DNA from: Acanthosepion esculentum
Lineage: Eukaryota > Mollusca > Cephalopoda > Sepiida > Sepiidae
Assembly: GCA_964036315.1 (NCBI GenBank)
Contig: OZ038492.1
Location: 38,970,353 to 39,034,352 of the forward strand
DNA: 64,000 nt
Direction of reading: 5' to 3'
Shown: in pieces, positions 12,340 to 23,239 of the stretch
Layout of the letters: each line of letters opens with the position of its first letter
Numbering within the stretch: the first letter of the stretch is position 1
Notes under the pieces: generated by a model
What the model was told of the DNA's origin: nothing
What the model saw: the letters and a program-made list of their open reading frames with translations, nothing else
Databases searched by the model: none
Program-made: the position numbers and the translations under genes

Positions 12340-12830
12340 TTACAGATATATCATATATTAAACAGTAAGTACAACAGAAGAGTATTACACGACTAGTGAG
12401 TGTGTGTCGGTTGACCCAGCGTTCAATCTATTCGACTGTGATATTTATTTCTGCTTAATTACAAAAAATGTGGCATAAGGCTGAAATTGGGGATTGAGGA
12501 AAAGGATGGAGTTCTTCTGACTAACTTTAAGCTAGCCACAAACACTAACCCAGTCATACAAACAATATTTCTTACACCAAAACAACACATTCTTACGTAC
12601 CCTTTTTACTATATCCACCATAATACCTCATTGTCATGAAAATCCTAACTAATCCCCATATTTACAATTCATTGTCTGTGGAGGGGAATAAAACAACAAT
12701 TTAAAAAGACCCAAATGAGTACTTACAATAGGAATACAATCTATTTATATGAAACTAAACAAGATAATGTTAGTAATAAAGCCCTCGACAATCATTAAAT
12801 GGGGCAGAAATATCAGTTAACTGAACGAAA
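12340..12830. other. Unassigned DNA between mariner remnant and LINE
   Basis: No recognised coding or repeat signature. It may contain the 3' flank of the Tx1-like LINE. Confidence 0.4.
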
Positions 12831-13389
12831 TCAATGTGGAATTATAATAATATAAAACATTCATTCATTCCAAACATTCACACAGACAGGTACTCAGACA
12901 CAACAAAAAAAAAAAAAAACGAAAACACACACCCGAAACGAAAGGCGCCCCGCATCCACCAGAGAACTGACATCACAGACCGCGTAATGAGGGAGGGGAC
13001 GGGGAATCAAATTAAGGAAAATAGAGACAGAAATAAAAGGGGCCGGTGAGCATACATACCCTAGCTAAGTTAACTGGAAAAAGGAAACTAAAGAATCAAA
13101 AACAACCCTAAACTAGCCTAATTTCAAGAGGGGTTACCTAAATTCAACCCAAGACGAACAATATCCTGATGTCTAACCGGCCTCAAAATGCCACTCTACT
13201 TCAGCCCCTTTCACTTGACAGAATCGCGCAAGATTCATCCATATTTTGCTAAATTCTTATGAATTAAGCCGCCTCCTTTCCGTCGTAATCTTTACTTTAA
13301 GCTGATGCCTAAAGTACAATATCAGTTGGGAAGAAGTGAACCTCTCGCCTCCATAGAATCACTTCTGACGTGTCGTCCAAATCACGACA

Positions 13390-14390
13390 CTCTTAGCACC
13401 TAGTAACCAAAAGAACACATTTTCAGCATTCGTCAAAGGCGGTGCCACATTGCTACAAACAGAAGTGGCCTCAAGGACAAAGAACTTTCCTTGTAGCAGA
13501 CGAACCATACGACCCTGCAATGAAAGAACTCGACTTCCCCATCACAGCGTTTGGAGATTTCTCCAAGCCAGCTGAACACAGTCTTTTGGTGACCTAGAGG
13601 GCCCCACGAGTCACCAGCCAGGTGAGTGATGCCTCATCGTTATTGGAGCATTTCAACCCGAGAGCACAAGGCCAGATTGAGCGAGCCTCCTTCTTCGTAA
13701 GCCCAAACTCGTCAATAATCTTATCACGAACGGACCCTCTGACTAACACTTGATATAATGTTCCACGAGACAACGCCTGGACATTGGAGAGGGCATCCGA
13801 CGCCCATAAAAAGTGTTTCAGAGCAAGGCGACATTTACGGTAGTAGGATCATTCGGTTCATGGTAAACGGTAAGCCTCCTCCTCACACAAATTCACACTT
13901 CTCAGGGGTGGGAAGTTCTCTCTTCCAGAAGGCGCCCTCCTCATCCGATTCGCGACACATTCGATCTAGGAACCCGATGCGAAGCATATATTGACAAATC
14001 TCAATGCTAGGCATAACTAGACCGCCTTCAGACGGATGAAGGCAACAGATCTCCCGAGATATCTTAGCGGCTTTTTCTCCTCACAAGAAGGAGAACAAGA
14101 GCCTTACTAAGAAGATTAGTGTGGCATACGGAAGTGAAAGTACAGAGTCGGTGAATGAGAATCGGATAGATGTGTGAAACGCATACTTTCTCCCGTCCCT
14201 TCAAGGAAAGATTCCTCCGAGACTGCAGATTAACTGCGATCTTGGCCTTCCCTTGTACCTCCGACCAATTCATTTCCAAATGGACATCAGGACTGAACCA
14301 GACCTGAGTACCTTGACCGGATGAAAGATCCAGATGAAAGATCCAGATGAAAGATCCATTATTAAAAACTCCCATCCACGCACCCAACCG
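13390..14390 (-). pseudogene. Tx1-like ORF2 C-terminal region
   Basis: The 107-residue frame at 14387-14064 contains a block ending NWSEVQGKAKIAVNL, then SLKGREKVCVSHIYPIL and a tail VRRKSR. This resembles the region after the RT in Tx1-type ORF2 (GVWFGPD..NW..V..K, LSLKGRA.V...YI.PLILYRL). Further downstream, in shifted frames, blocks such as MPSIEICQYMLRIGFLDRM and GSVRDKIIDEFGLTKKEA continue the protein. Several frameshifts separate the blocks. Confidence 0.7.
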
Positions 14391-14399
14391 AAAGCCAAC

Positions 14400-15120
14400 G
14401 CTTATCGCGGTTGATCTTGACCCCCTGTCACCGTCTCATAACTACTGATTTCTTTGCTGACTTCGTCAATCTCGGCTCTGCTCGACACAAGAACCGAAAT
14501 GTCATCGGCATATGCAAAATACCTGGCCGAGGTACGGAAATTCCGCGTAGGACCGGATTCGTTTTTAACTTGCGAAGGAAATGTTCCAATGCAAGAACGT
14601 AAAGCATAGGCGAAAGCGAGCAACCTTGACGAATGGAACGAGACAATAGGAAAGGCTTTGATCGTACTCCATTCACCTCCACCAGCGCACGGGGAGTCGC
14701 ATACAGAAGTCGGCTCCAAGCGCGAAAATACGGGCCGAAACCGGCTGCTGAAAGGACTGCCTCCAGGAATCGATGATCAACCCTATCAAAGGCCTTGGAC
14801 TGGACTAAATTGATTAGCGCGGCTTCACTGTCGACTTGCTTGATGATCAAACGTACCATATAAGGTTGTCCTGAATAATCCTACCCTTGAGAGCACAAGT
14901 CTGTTCGGAGCCAATCAGATTAGACAGGACAGCCTGAAAACGGTTGGCTAAGATCTTTGCCAAAAACTTTAACTCTGTATTTAACATGGTTAAAGGTCGA
15001 AAATTACGTAGCCTATCCCCACCGTTTTTGTCCAGAGCTTGATCGTTCTTGATAAGCAAGGAGGCCAACTCTGCCTTAGCTAATGCTATTTCTCCACTAT
15101 CACGGGATTTCACTACCTAA
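14400..15120 (-). pseudogene. Tx1-like LINE reverse transcriptase (broken)
   Basis: In order along the minus strand: LRNFRPLTMLNTELKFLAK (15030-14970), TCALKGRIIQDNL, a block ending QSKAFDRVDHRFLEAV, then RQGCSLSPMLYVLALEHFL and FAYADDISVLVSS with the catalytic YADD at about 14512-14501. These are RT palm and finger motifs as arranged in L1/Tx1 LINEs. At least two frame changes occur: 88-, 143- and 105-residue pieces lie in different frames. Product: reverse transcriptase of a non-LTR retrotransposon, not functional. Confidence 0.88.
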
Positions 15121-15159
15121 TCTACTTTTTGCTCTAAAGCCGTTTGCGCCGCTAATCTA

Positions 15160-15560
15160 TCTAAATTGATTCGACGACTAAAATCAGCAGCAAACGTTCT
15201 AATTTTAGATTATAAATTATCACACCAGGCATTCCCAGACCCGGCCCCGTCAATTCCCTCTGTATCATTAGCAGCAGCTGGTCACAGAAATCCTGCTCAG
15301 CAAATAATGAGCAGTTTAATTTCCAGTAGCCAGCTAGCCTAACCTTATGCTTATCTAAGTTTACACGGACCCGGGCAAGCCTATGATCCAAATAGACTAT
15401 TTAATGAAAACTTGGACACCTAAGAGCCTACATCGACTCCCTTCAGACTCGGTCAAGCTATCTAGAAAGACCCCTGCAGCCGATCCGCCACTATTTTTCA
15501 AAGTCCAAACTACCTCCCAAGGGTGCTCATTCTGGTACTTATCGACAAGATCAAACTTCT
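15160..15560 (-). pseudogene. Tx1-like ORF2 segment between endonuclease and RT
   Basis: The 76-residue frame at 15391-15161 reads DHRLARVRVNLDKHK, then RLAGYWKLNCSLFAEQDFCD and QRELTGPG. This is the S/DH.L..V...L....RLAGYWK.N.SLL block that follows the endonuclease in Tx1-type ORF2. It is frameshifted relative to the endonuclease upstream. Confidence 0.78.
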
Positions 15561-15960
15561 CGAAATGGCTTCACGTCTTGGTTGTAAGTCCCCGAATTTG
15601 GCCTATGTCGGGGTCAAGGACGGCATTCCAATCCCCCTATAAGACTACCTAACGGGATGTCGTCAAAAACGGCTCAATCTGCCGAAACAAAACAGGCAGC
15701 TCAGAATAAACATTGGGCGAATAAACCGCAATGAGAAGAAGAGCTTTATCTTTTATGATAACATCCAGAACACAAAACCTGCCTGCCTGATCTGCGAAGA
15801 CAAGAGTACACGCAGCCTTCAAAGACTTGCTCACCAGCCAAGGACACCTCTTGAACGACCATCAAAACATGCTGAATAGAGTGAGAACCATCTAGACAGA
15901 ATGTCCTCATAGTCCTGAGTAGAAAACCGGGTCTCCTGTACACAACAAACATTCACCTCG
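15560..15960 (-). pseudogene. Tx1-like LINE endonuclease (EEP family, broken)
   Basis: Minus-strand pieces give NVCCVQETRF (about 15955-15920), VSKSLKAACTLVFADQAGRF, VLDVIIKDKALLLIAVYSPN (15834-15700) and GDWNAVLDPDIG (about 15641-15600). These correspond to the E-containing strand, the VY.PN strand and the GDwNaV.d metal/phosphate motif of apurinic-like LINE endonucleases. Frame changes separate the pieces. It would nick the target for target-primed reverse transcription. Confidence 0.82.
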
Positions 15961-15999
15961 AGGTGCTGAATGTCACGAGAGGCGCAGTCCTCAGATATT

Positions 16000-16680
16000 C
16001 ACACTAGCTAACCAGAAAGCCGTAATGAAACACATTAAGGTTGCTCTCCTGCATTAAGCATGGACGGGGAAAGAACACCGACTGCCTCTCCCATCGAAAC
16101 AATTCCCATCTCAGTTTTGATGGTGCTGTCGGGGGACAGGCTGCCAATGTCCAGCGGGAAGTTTACCTTTAAAAATCTATACAGGGAGAGGCGAACAAAA
16201 AGCGGGAACCTCCCTGAACAAAATTGTTGCAATTTATTTCAGTTTTGTCGTCGAAACAGGCCATGTGAGGAAACATTCCAAAGACCTCGTTATCCTCCCC
16301 GAACATGGCAGAAATTTGTAGATGGATTCACCCCCTCGAACCACATTTAAGACCCTTTTTGCTTTAGGTAAATTCCTCGTGTTTTCGACATACAGATTGT
16401 TAATTTTCCTGAAATTAACAAGTGTTTTAATGTTCTTCATTTTTCTGGAATGCTGTAGCGCCTTGTCCTTCAGTTGTTTTAATTCCCGGCACACGACTTC
16501 TCCTATGTTAAAATAGATTTAGACTTTTTCTTCTGTGATGAAGAATCTATGGTTTCCGATGATGGACTTCCTTTTGGCATTGTCAAAAGATGATTCATAT
16601 TTTTGTTTTGTTGCCGCAGCCTTTCAGAATAGCAGGTCAGGGAGTCGCCCTTAGAACTGGTTGATGGAGTGGGATTTTTT
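16000..16680 (-). other. ORF1-to-ORF2 junction region of the LINE
   Basis: Lies between the zinc-knuckle remnant and the endonuclease. Minus-strand open pieces of 65 and 86 residues occur here but carry no motif I can name. They are probably the ORF1 tail and intergenic part of the same LINE. Confidence 0.5.
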
Positions 16681-17520
16681 ATATAGATACCCGCTGGAGC
16701 TTCAGTGGGACGAGGATCCGCTGCCCGGACCTCCCCTCTTGACTTACCAACAACCTGCTATTCCCCCTTTTCCTTCCCCACAACCGCACTAACGGCTTGC
16801 AAAGGCTTTTCGAGGAATAGGATCCGTGTGACGGACACAACAGACTCGGCCAGAGAAGGAGTTGGGTCGGCGGAGGCCAGAAATCCAGAGGGCCTCTTCT
16901 CTGGGTAGGAAGTGGAGAGGTGACCAGTCTCTCCGAATTTTCAATTGTCATTATAACTGCATCTTCTGGCCCTCTACATCCAGGCAGTTGGGGAAGGAGA
17001 CAAAGGCCTTACGATCTACCATTATCTCCATTCTCCATTCCCCGGTCACATCCTCAATGGAAGCAATGTGTCTGCCCAAATTCGTACAGATAAGCAAACA
17101 AGTGTTCCCCGACAATCTGAGGAGGGACCTCATGTACTGATAAAGGTCGTACGCCTGCTTTGATATTCTGTCCTCAGAAGGAGAGCTTTTGTTATTAGGA
17201 CTCGTGTGCTAACAGCTTCACAATCAGCAGGCGTGTGTAACAGTATGTCCCACATAAAAAAGCCTTTACCATTTAAGACACTCTGTGGCTTAATCCCCCA
17301 GGGACGTCAGCGATTTTATGATGGTGTCTTTTGTGGATCGACACAATCTCAGGAAGTCTGTAATGTTGAGTTTGCATTTTTGAGAGTACGTCCAGCAGGA
17401 GGGTCTCTCCCAGACCGCTACTTTAACATCTTTGTTAGTACTGTCGGTGTTAGGTTCTTGTCCCTTGCAAGAATCTTGTCCTGCTTCGGCAACAATACCA
17501 TTTTTTTAAAATTTTAGTTT
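16680..17520 (-). pseudogene. Tx1-like ORF1 with degraded zinc knuckle
   Basis: The 60-residue frame at 17133-16951 (ends AFVSFPNCLDVEGQKMQL) resembles the V..FP..v...G segment before the zinc knuckle in Tx1-like ORF1 proteins. Just downstream, in another frame at about 16939-16899, is FGETGHLSTSYPEK. This looks like a CCHC knuckle C..CGE.GHLS..CPEK in which two cysteines are now Phe and Tyr. ORF1 would bind the LINE RNA. It is pseudogenised. Confidence 0.6.
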
Positions 17521-17529
17521 GGACATTTT

Positions 17530-18640
17530 GGCCTGTTTCGGCCTCCATATTTTCAGCAGGAAACAGAACTTTTTTCGGCTACCATATTAACCTTTACATT
17601 TTGGATTTTTCCGGCCACCATAGCTGTTGAGGATTCACCATTACAGCCATTTTCTGTATCCATAATTTTATTTTTGTCTAATTCAGATTTCTTGTCTGGT
17701 GGGTCCCTCTTTTTTTGTCCCAATTAGATAATTTCACAGTCTTCTTAGGAGCCAGTTTTAACACTTAAGTTTTTTTTAAGGAAAAACGGAAGATAAAATA
17801 CAAAGAAATAAAAGGGCAAATACAAAATAAATCACAAATACAATAAAACAGCTGGATGTGGAAAAAGAAAAACGCAAAAGAACGACGAGAATAAACGTTA
17901 AACTTTAAAAGGAGTTAAGACCAATAACAATCACACATTTCCTTTAAAAGGACTATGCACAAAAACGGTTACACGTACGTAAACTCAAAATTAAATAATA
18001 CACGAAGAAATTCAAACAACAATAGTAAAATAAAACTAAAAACATCAATAAAACTAAAAACAAAATGCTACACAAAGAAAATCTACACAAAAGATTTAGC
18101 AAGTACAACACAGAAAACTTAACGGATATTTAATAAGAAAAAAACAAAGAACGAAATTAACACGTAACAAAGAAAAATAAAGTCGGACGTCGAACAATTA
18201 AACAGATAACCTCTAGCGGTGGATTGCAGAAAAAAACGTCAAAAATAAATCCAAAATATAACTTAAAAATAGGAGAAAATCAAAAACCTAATCGAAAAAG
18301 AATGAAAGCAAAAAGTAAAATAAAATAGGGAGAGTAAGAAATTGAAAAAGAAAAAACAGTCAGTAAAAAAGTAGAACGAAAGAAAAGGGAAAAATAAAAA
18401 ACAGACAGAAACGAATTTGAGGTTCACAAAAAAAAACAAAAAAAAAGAGTTCAGTTGCAGAAGAAAATGTCAGGTGGAAACACCAGTCGTATCAGGTCTG
18501 AAAATGCTGTTAACTGCCTATAATCTATTCGACTGTTCCTTCAATGCCTTCTCTCCTATTAATCTTATAGTAGGCGGAAGAGACCAACGTAGACTCTTTA
18601 GAGGGAGGACACCACAACCAGTTACTAATAAGAAGAGTGA
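17530..18640. other. A-rich DNA upstream of the LINE
   Basis: Strongly A-rich on the plus strand from about 17770 to 18450. It could be the LINE 5' UTR (T-rich on the LINE strand) or unrelated. No coding support. Confidence 0.4.
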
Positions 18641-18725
18641 AAATTAATGCATGCAACATGCCACTATTCTTGCATCACTCCTTCATAGACAGCCTTTGAA
18701 CTTTTCAATCCACCTGCAATTTATA
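18640..18725 (-). mobile_element. Short mariner 5' remnant (tentative)
   Basis: TGCATGCAACATGCC, CATCACTCCTTCATAGACAGCC and TGAACTTTTCAATCC resemble the 5' part of the mariner copies at 12060-12120 and 63605-63665 (ACTCCTTCATAGTCAGCCTA and CACTCCTTAAAAGTCAGCC). Confidence 0.5.
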
Positions 18726-19490
18726 AAATATGTCTTTTAAACTAGTTTTTCGTTTTTCAGAAAAATAAGATATTCATGTTCGATAAATATTATTACTGCT
18801 TCTAGTATTCATGTGAATGTCTTCCAGGTCTTTTTTACGGTATTGTTGACAATCGACATCTAGATCATAACAATATTCCCTCCTTTAGTAACATATGCTA
18901 TCCATTTTAGTTGTTGATGGTGCTGGACGTTTTCAAGTGATATGTTTTTTGTTTTTTGTTTTGGTTACGTCCTTTTTTATTCTTATCACCCTTCTATAGT
19001 ATCTGATGACGGTTTCTGTTCGTTAAGTGCTAAAGGATTCATTTGCTGTGTCGTTTTGAAGAACGGGATGCGTTGCATAGACTTTTCTTTTCCAAATGCA
19101 TCATTCAATTAACCACTTTGTATACAGTGTATATATCCTATTTCTCCCATAAATATTTTTTCTCTATAAAGGCTTTTTAAAAAATTCATCATCTTGTAGA
19201 AAGCAATTTGAGAAACAAAACTCTCATATGGCTGATTAAATGCTGGTTTTAACTTACTATGCATTTGCAAACATGATTCTCTCAATCTCTTGGGAAAAAG
19301 AAATTCACTTCTGTTTTACAAGAATTTCTAATAACCGGCAGCCTCTAAAATATCACGGAGACTGGTTTAGCCATTTTTATGGTTAAGAATAATCGTAAAG
19401 GTTAGTATACTGCTTAAAACACTACTATAAACTTTTTAATACTTGGTACACCTGTTGAAATATACATCTTGGTTTGAATTCAGTGTTTTC
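18726..19490. other. Unassigned DNA
   Basis: No coding, RNA or repeat signature recognised. Confidence 0.4.
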
Positions 19491-19494
19491 CTTG

Positions 19495-19622
19495 TCCATG
19501 ACCAGTAACCAACCAAGGCTATAGAACCCAGTGTGTACTGCTATTTACCCATACCTGGGAGAGAAGAGGTGGATTCGCACCTTTCCTAAGGGTATTAGCC
19601 CTTAAGTGAATGTAATGAACTT
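19495..19622 (-). mobile_element. tRNA-SINE body fragment
   Basis: CCAAGGCTATAGAACCCAGT, CTGCTATTTACCCATACC, GGATTCGCACCTTTCC and GGTATTAGCCCTTAAGTG match the middle of the SINE complete at 49.57-49.85 kb. Head and tail are missing. Confidence 0.85.
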
Positions 19623-19624
19623 GT

Positions 19625-20180
19625 GGTGAAGTGCGCCACATTAATTTAACTTTAGATTAGGAAACAGGGCTGACGCAGAAAAGGATAAGGAAAGACATTG
19701 TTACACATAAAATATGTATTTAACAAGATGTACAATATCAAAAAACGATGTGAAAGAAAGCAGGCATTTAAGTAAGAAAAGGTTAAATTAATCAAGAGTT
19801 GTCTCTCTTCAACTGTTACTTTAGTGTTCCAAAGTTCACTGGAAGAATGTTCATGAGAGTCTCTTGTAATGGTTATTCTTGAAAGATATTGCTGTGTAAG
19901 AAGAGTTTATGTCAGTGTGTACAAGGTATGTTCAGCATGTGCGTGGTGTGTGAGTGAGGAATTTGGCGCATGGTTTCAACTGTCGTTGATTCGTTTGGCA
20001 GTTGAAATCTCACTAATGAGATGAAAAAAAAACTGTAGGCTCCAAATCGCTGCGTGGGAAGAATTATTCTACACGTGCAAACGATCTGATTGGTTGGCAC
20101 CGACCAATCAGCGAGCGAGATTTGGGGAGACTTAAGAAAGCTTTTGTGGTCCATTTCTCCCAAAAGTGCACAAAATTAAC
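19625..20180. other. Unassigned segment with paired ATTGG boxes
   Basis: At about 20086-20111 a GATTGGT/ACCAATC inverted pair (CCAAT boxes facing each other) lies 8 bp apart. The 83-residue minus-strand frame at 20163-19912 has no known motif. A promoter or LTR-like region is possible, but no TG...CA ends or target duplication were established. Confidence 0.35.
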
Positions 20181-20309
20181 TACTGAAAAATAGAGCGATT
20201 ACAAAATAGTCGCATTACTACGATTTGTAAATTGCCTATGATAACGTAGTGTTGATTAATTAACTAATGAATGCTTGGCGTTGTATGTGATTTGTATTTT
20301 CGTATGTAT

Positions 20310-20420
20310 GTATATTTGTGCGTAATAGATCCGCACAAACTCAACCGTGATTCGAACTCGGCTCTCTGATTTCCTCACTCCGAAACGCAATCTATTACGC
20401 CACTGTGCTTCCTATACACT
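20310..20420 (-). mobile_element. tRNA-SINE head fragment
   Basis: GTGATTCGAACTCGGCTCTC, ATTTCCTCACTCCG and CAATCTATTACGCCACTGTG are the minus-strand tRNA-like head (B box GAGTTCGAATCAC, A-box region) of the SINE family. The body is absent. Confidence 0.8.
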
Positions 20421-21727
20421 ACATATCCTGTAATATTCTTGCAAAGGATACGTATGATTTGAAAGAACAGTAGATATAAACACAAAACGTTGATTTTATA
20501 AAACAACATGCAGAATGGAACTTCAAAACCTCACTTTATGTCCAATAAAAACGAGTTAGGGTGAAATTCCCGAGACTCTGATTTGGGCCGAAATTAAAAT
20601 TCAGGCCGAAAATTGCGCTCTTCAAATCAGAAAATCATTTGATTTGAATTCTTCGAATCACAGACTGAGTCACTTCAAAACCTCACGTCACGAAACCTCT
20701 CACTTTAATTCTGATTCCTTGGCATTTTGAAGAAATAAAATAGAAGAAATCAATTTTGGAGATATTTTAAACTGAGTTTAAAACAAAAAAAAATTAAATT
20801 CAAATTTTTGTGTTACTTTAAACTCAGTATAAATTAAAGAATTATAAAATCATTATTTTTTTCGGTTATTTGAAAGTTCGAATTTTAAATGTTTATTCCT
20901 CATCCGGAAAGAAATTCTAATGCAGGATGTTCAAGCACATGCTGAATGGCAGACTTTCATTGATGGGATCATCCTAATTCCAAAACCGTATAATATCTCT
21001 ATGGAGAGCAAGAGTAGCCCGAGTTAGACAGGTATCAGAAACAAGGACGAACAGACAAAATTTGCCGTTTATTCATTTAGAAGATAGACAGAAGTTAGTG
21101 AAATAGATACTAACCAGCCTAACGATAGAGAAATCCTACTCAAGAAAAGTGTCTGCCGACAAGATTCGAACCTATATCACCTGAGTGAAAACACCTTTAA
21201 ATCATGTGTGCCTTAATCAATTAGGTTATGAGAAGTCATTGCAAAATTGACATTCTCAATTATCCCATTTAAGAAATGAAAATATCTTGCTGGGATTTAT
21301 ACCTGCTAAAGTTTCGTTTATTAATGTTAAACTAAAAATAGCAATTAATTAACTAGAATATCAATGAACACCATGGAACTTTTAATTTAGAGTTAATATT
21401 GCTGAATCATTATTAAAATTTCTAAAGTAAATCTTAAATATCTTGAATCAAATTTAACATTTCCAATGTCAATCTTAACATAGTCATTATTCCATTTTCT
21501 GTAACCAATTTTAAAATTGACGAAGTCGTTCTTAATTGATTTGGAGTTAATGATAATTGTTCTGAAATCAAACTAAAATTTCTGAATCATTTAAAAATGG
21601 TGTGTAGTTAATTTCAAAATTTACTTTAAAACATAAACATTCTAATGTCAATCTTAAAATCGCTGAAGTTATTTTTAAATTACTGAAATCAAGCTCACCA
21701 TTTCTCAATTCAATCTTAAAATTCTGA
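20421..21727. other. Unassigned AT-rich DNA, partly degenerate tandem repeat
   Basis: From about 21390 to 21730, and again at 22080-22115, phrases like TCAATCTTAAAAT and TTCTGAA(A/G)T recur at irregular spacing, suggesting a heavily decayed minisatellite. The rest shows nothing recognisable. Confidence 0.4.
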
Positions 21728-21980
21728 GGTCTCCGTACAATCACCGAAGTTAAGCAAACCTAGATAGGTGACTCTTTGGGAATTCCTGGTGCTGTAAGTT
21801 TGGATGTGTAGGTGGTGTAATGGATAACGGCGCGGAATTGGAAATTGGTTAACCAAGTTCCAATACCAGTTGGGCTCGTTATATTCACTCACACGTAAAT
21901 ACCATTTGGAACAATATTAAGCCACCTCTTCTCCCCAACTATGGATTAATTAGTAAGTCTTTTATCACGAAACCATTATT
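21728..21980 (+). mobile_element. Compound SINE: 5S-rRNA-like head plus tRNA-like unit
   Basis: 21728-21801 matches the 3' two-thirds of 5S rRNA. TCACCGAAGTTAAGCAAACC corresponds to the A-box helix, and TAGGTGACTCTTTGGGAATT with CCTGGTGCTGTAAGTTT to the C-box and 3' region; about 17 nt in the middle are missing. It is followed within a few bases by a tRNA-SINE head (GGTGGTGTAATGGATAACGG, about 21810) and then by a SINE body (CACACGTAAATACCATTTGG, CCACCTCTTCTCC) to about 21980. Known relatives of this architecture are 5S-derived SINEs (SINE3 type) and 5S/tRNA hybrids. It could instead be a chance insertion next to a 5S pseudogene. Confidence 0.7.
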
Positions 21981-21989
21981 AGCACCAAG

Positions 21990-23235
21990 AGGGACAAGAG
22001 CTTCTTGTGATCAAAAAAGAGTTTGTAGCTTTAAATATTGTGTAAAGAATTGAAAAGCCGTAGAAAACGAACCAATCAATCAGATTAAAATTCTGAAGTT
22101 AATATTAAAATGTGTGAAAACAATTTTTAAAAAGTGTAGCAGAAATAAACTGGTTACAAAATCCTCTCGTTCCGTGATCGGCACTTTTTCGCTACCCCCC
22201 CCCCGCCGGTTTACTATCGCTAACTTTATATGCCTTCGAATCCAGACAGCATATCCGGTATATTCCATCACCCCCGTAGGCACCACATCCGGTTCATTCC
22301 AACCGTTTTCTGTTATAACCAATGGAATGTGTGAGACGTGATTTTTTTTTAACCATCATGGAGCCAACAGCATCAGCAAGAACACGACCTCCCCGACTTT
22401 CAGAAGATAGGTGGATTACATCTGCACAAAGCGTAGTCATATGACTACATCGATAGAGTAAATGATCCAACCTGAAAGTAACAATTGCATTGCGATTCAT
22501 TTATGCAAATGAAGAGAAGATAAATATGATCTATGAACGTCAGGAACTTAAGCATCATCCATTTAACAAAAATTCGCTTCCGACTCCAGCATTTATTATA
22601 ATGTATATTTAAGTTTTGTTTGGGAATATAACATGTTTTTCCTAAAAACGAAACTCCATAGTTAATTAAACAAATGATTAATTGATTTTACCAATTTCAT
22701 AATTGTTTACGCGCATCGATTACTTTATTTATGAAAATTCATAAACCGTTTTTCTTAACCAAAATGTCCATTATCTTATCAATGTATCCACACGTTCGTA
22801 CACCTATCATTATATATTCTATATAAATAAAGTGTAGTGTACGTGTGTCCGTCCGTTCGATCGTTTTTCGGTTTCGTCGAATCATAAACAACCTGAACTA
22901 ACAGATAATAACTATTGTCATTACACGTAATTAAAATTAAATACATACCTCATTTAAAGTTAGATTTAAATATCGAACAGAGTTAAAGGTTTAAATAACA
23001 ATTCTTCATTAAACGTTTGACTTTAATTTCGCTTTTCTGTGCAGCTGGAATTAAACTTAAGGTCTAATTAAACGGTAATTAACCCATAAACGGGGCACGG
23101 TACATTGCTCATGTGTTTGTTTTCTTTTTCTAGCACGCATACACTGACGTATTCGAAATATTACATTGTTCGTTTTCCCGAAAGTCTTTTAAGAGTAATT
23201 TTATATGATGGGATAATAAAAACTGTGATTGTTTT
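21990..23235. other. Unassigned DNA
   Basis: No supported coding region. At 22800-22870 a TCTATATAAATAAAG plus GTGTGTCCGTCCG stretch vaguely resembles a Helitron-like end, but no partner end or hairpin was found. Confidence 0.4.
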
Positions 23236-23239
23236 AAGC

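Larger units (their letters stand above)
12830..17520 (-). mobile_element. Decayed Tx1/L1-like LINE, minus strand
   Basis: Read 5' to 3' on the minus strand, this has an ORF1-like region (about 17520-16680), an EEP endonuclease (about 15960-15560), a connecting region, a reverse transcriptase (about 15120-14400) and a C-terminal region (about 14390-13390). The parts are entered separately below. Order, spacing and motifs fit an approximately 5-kb Tx1-type element. Every domain is split by frameshifts and stops, so it is inactive. The T-rich (minus) sequence at 13080-12830 may be its 3' UTR. Termini and target-site duplications were not identified. Confidence 0.85.

Noticed and set aside
19625..20180. 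Minus-strand LTR with CCAAT boxes and a TGGCGC primer site
   Set aside because: Ends and target duplication could not be defined; left as unassigned.
22800..22870. Helitron end (TCTATATAAATAAAG, GTCCGTCCG)
   Set aside because: No CTRR end with hairpin, no RepHel coding region and no second copy seen.
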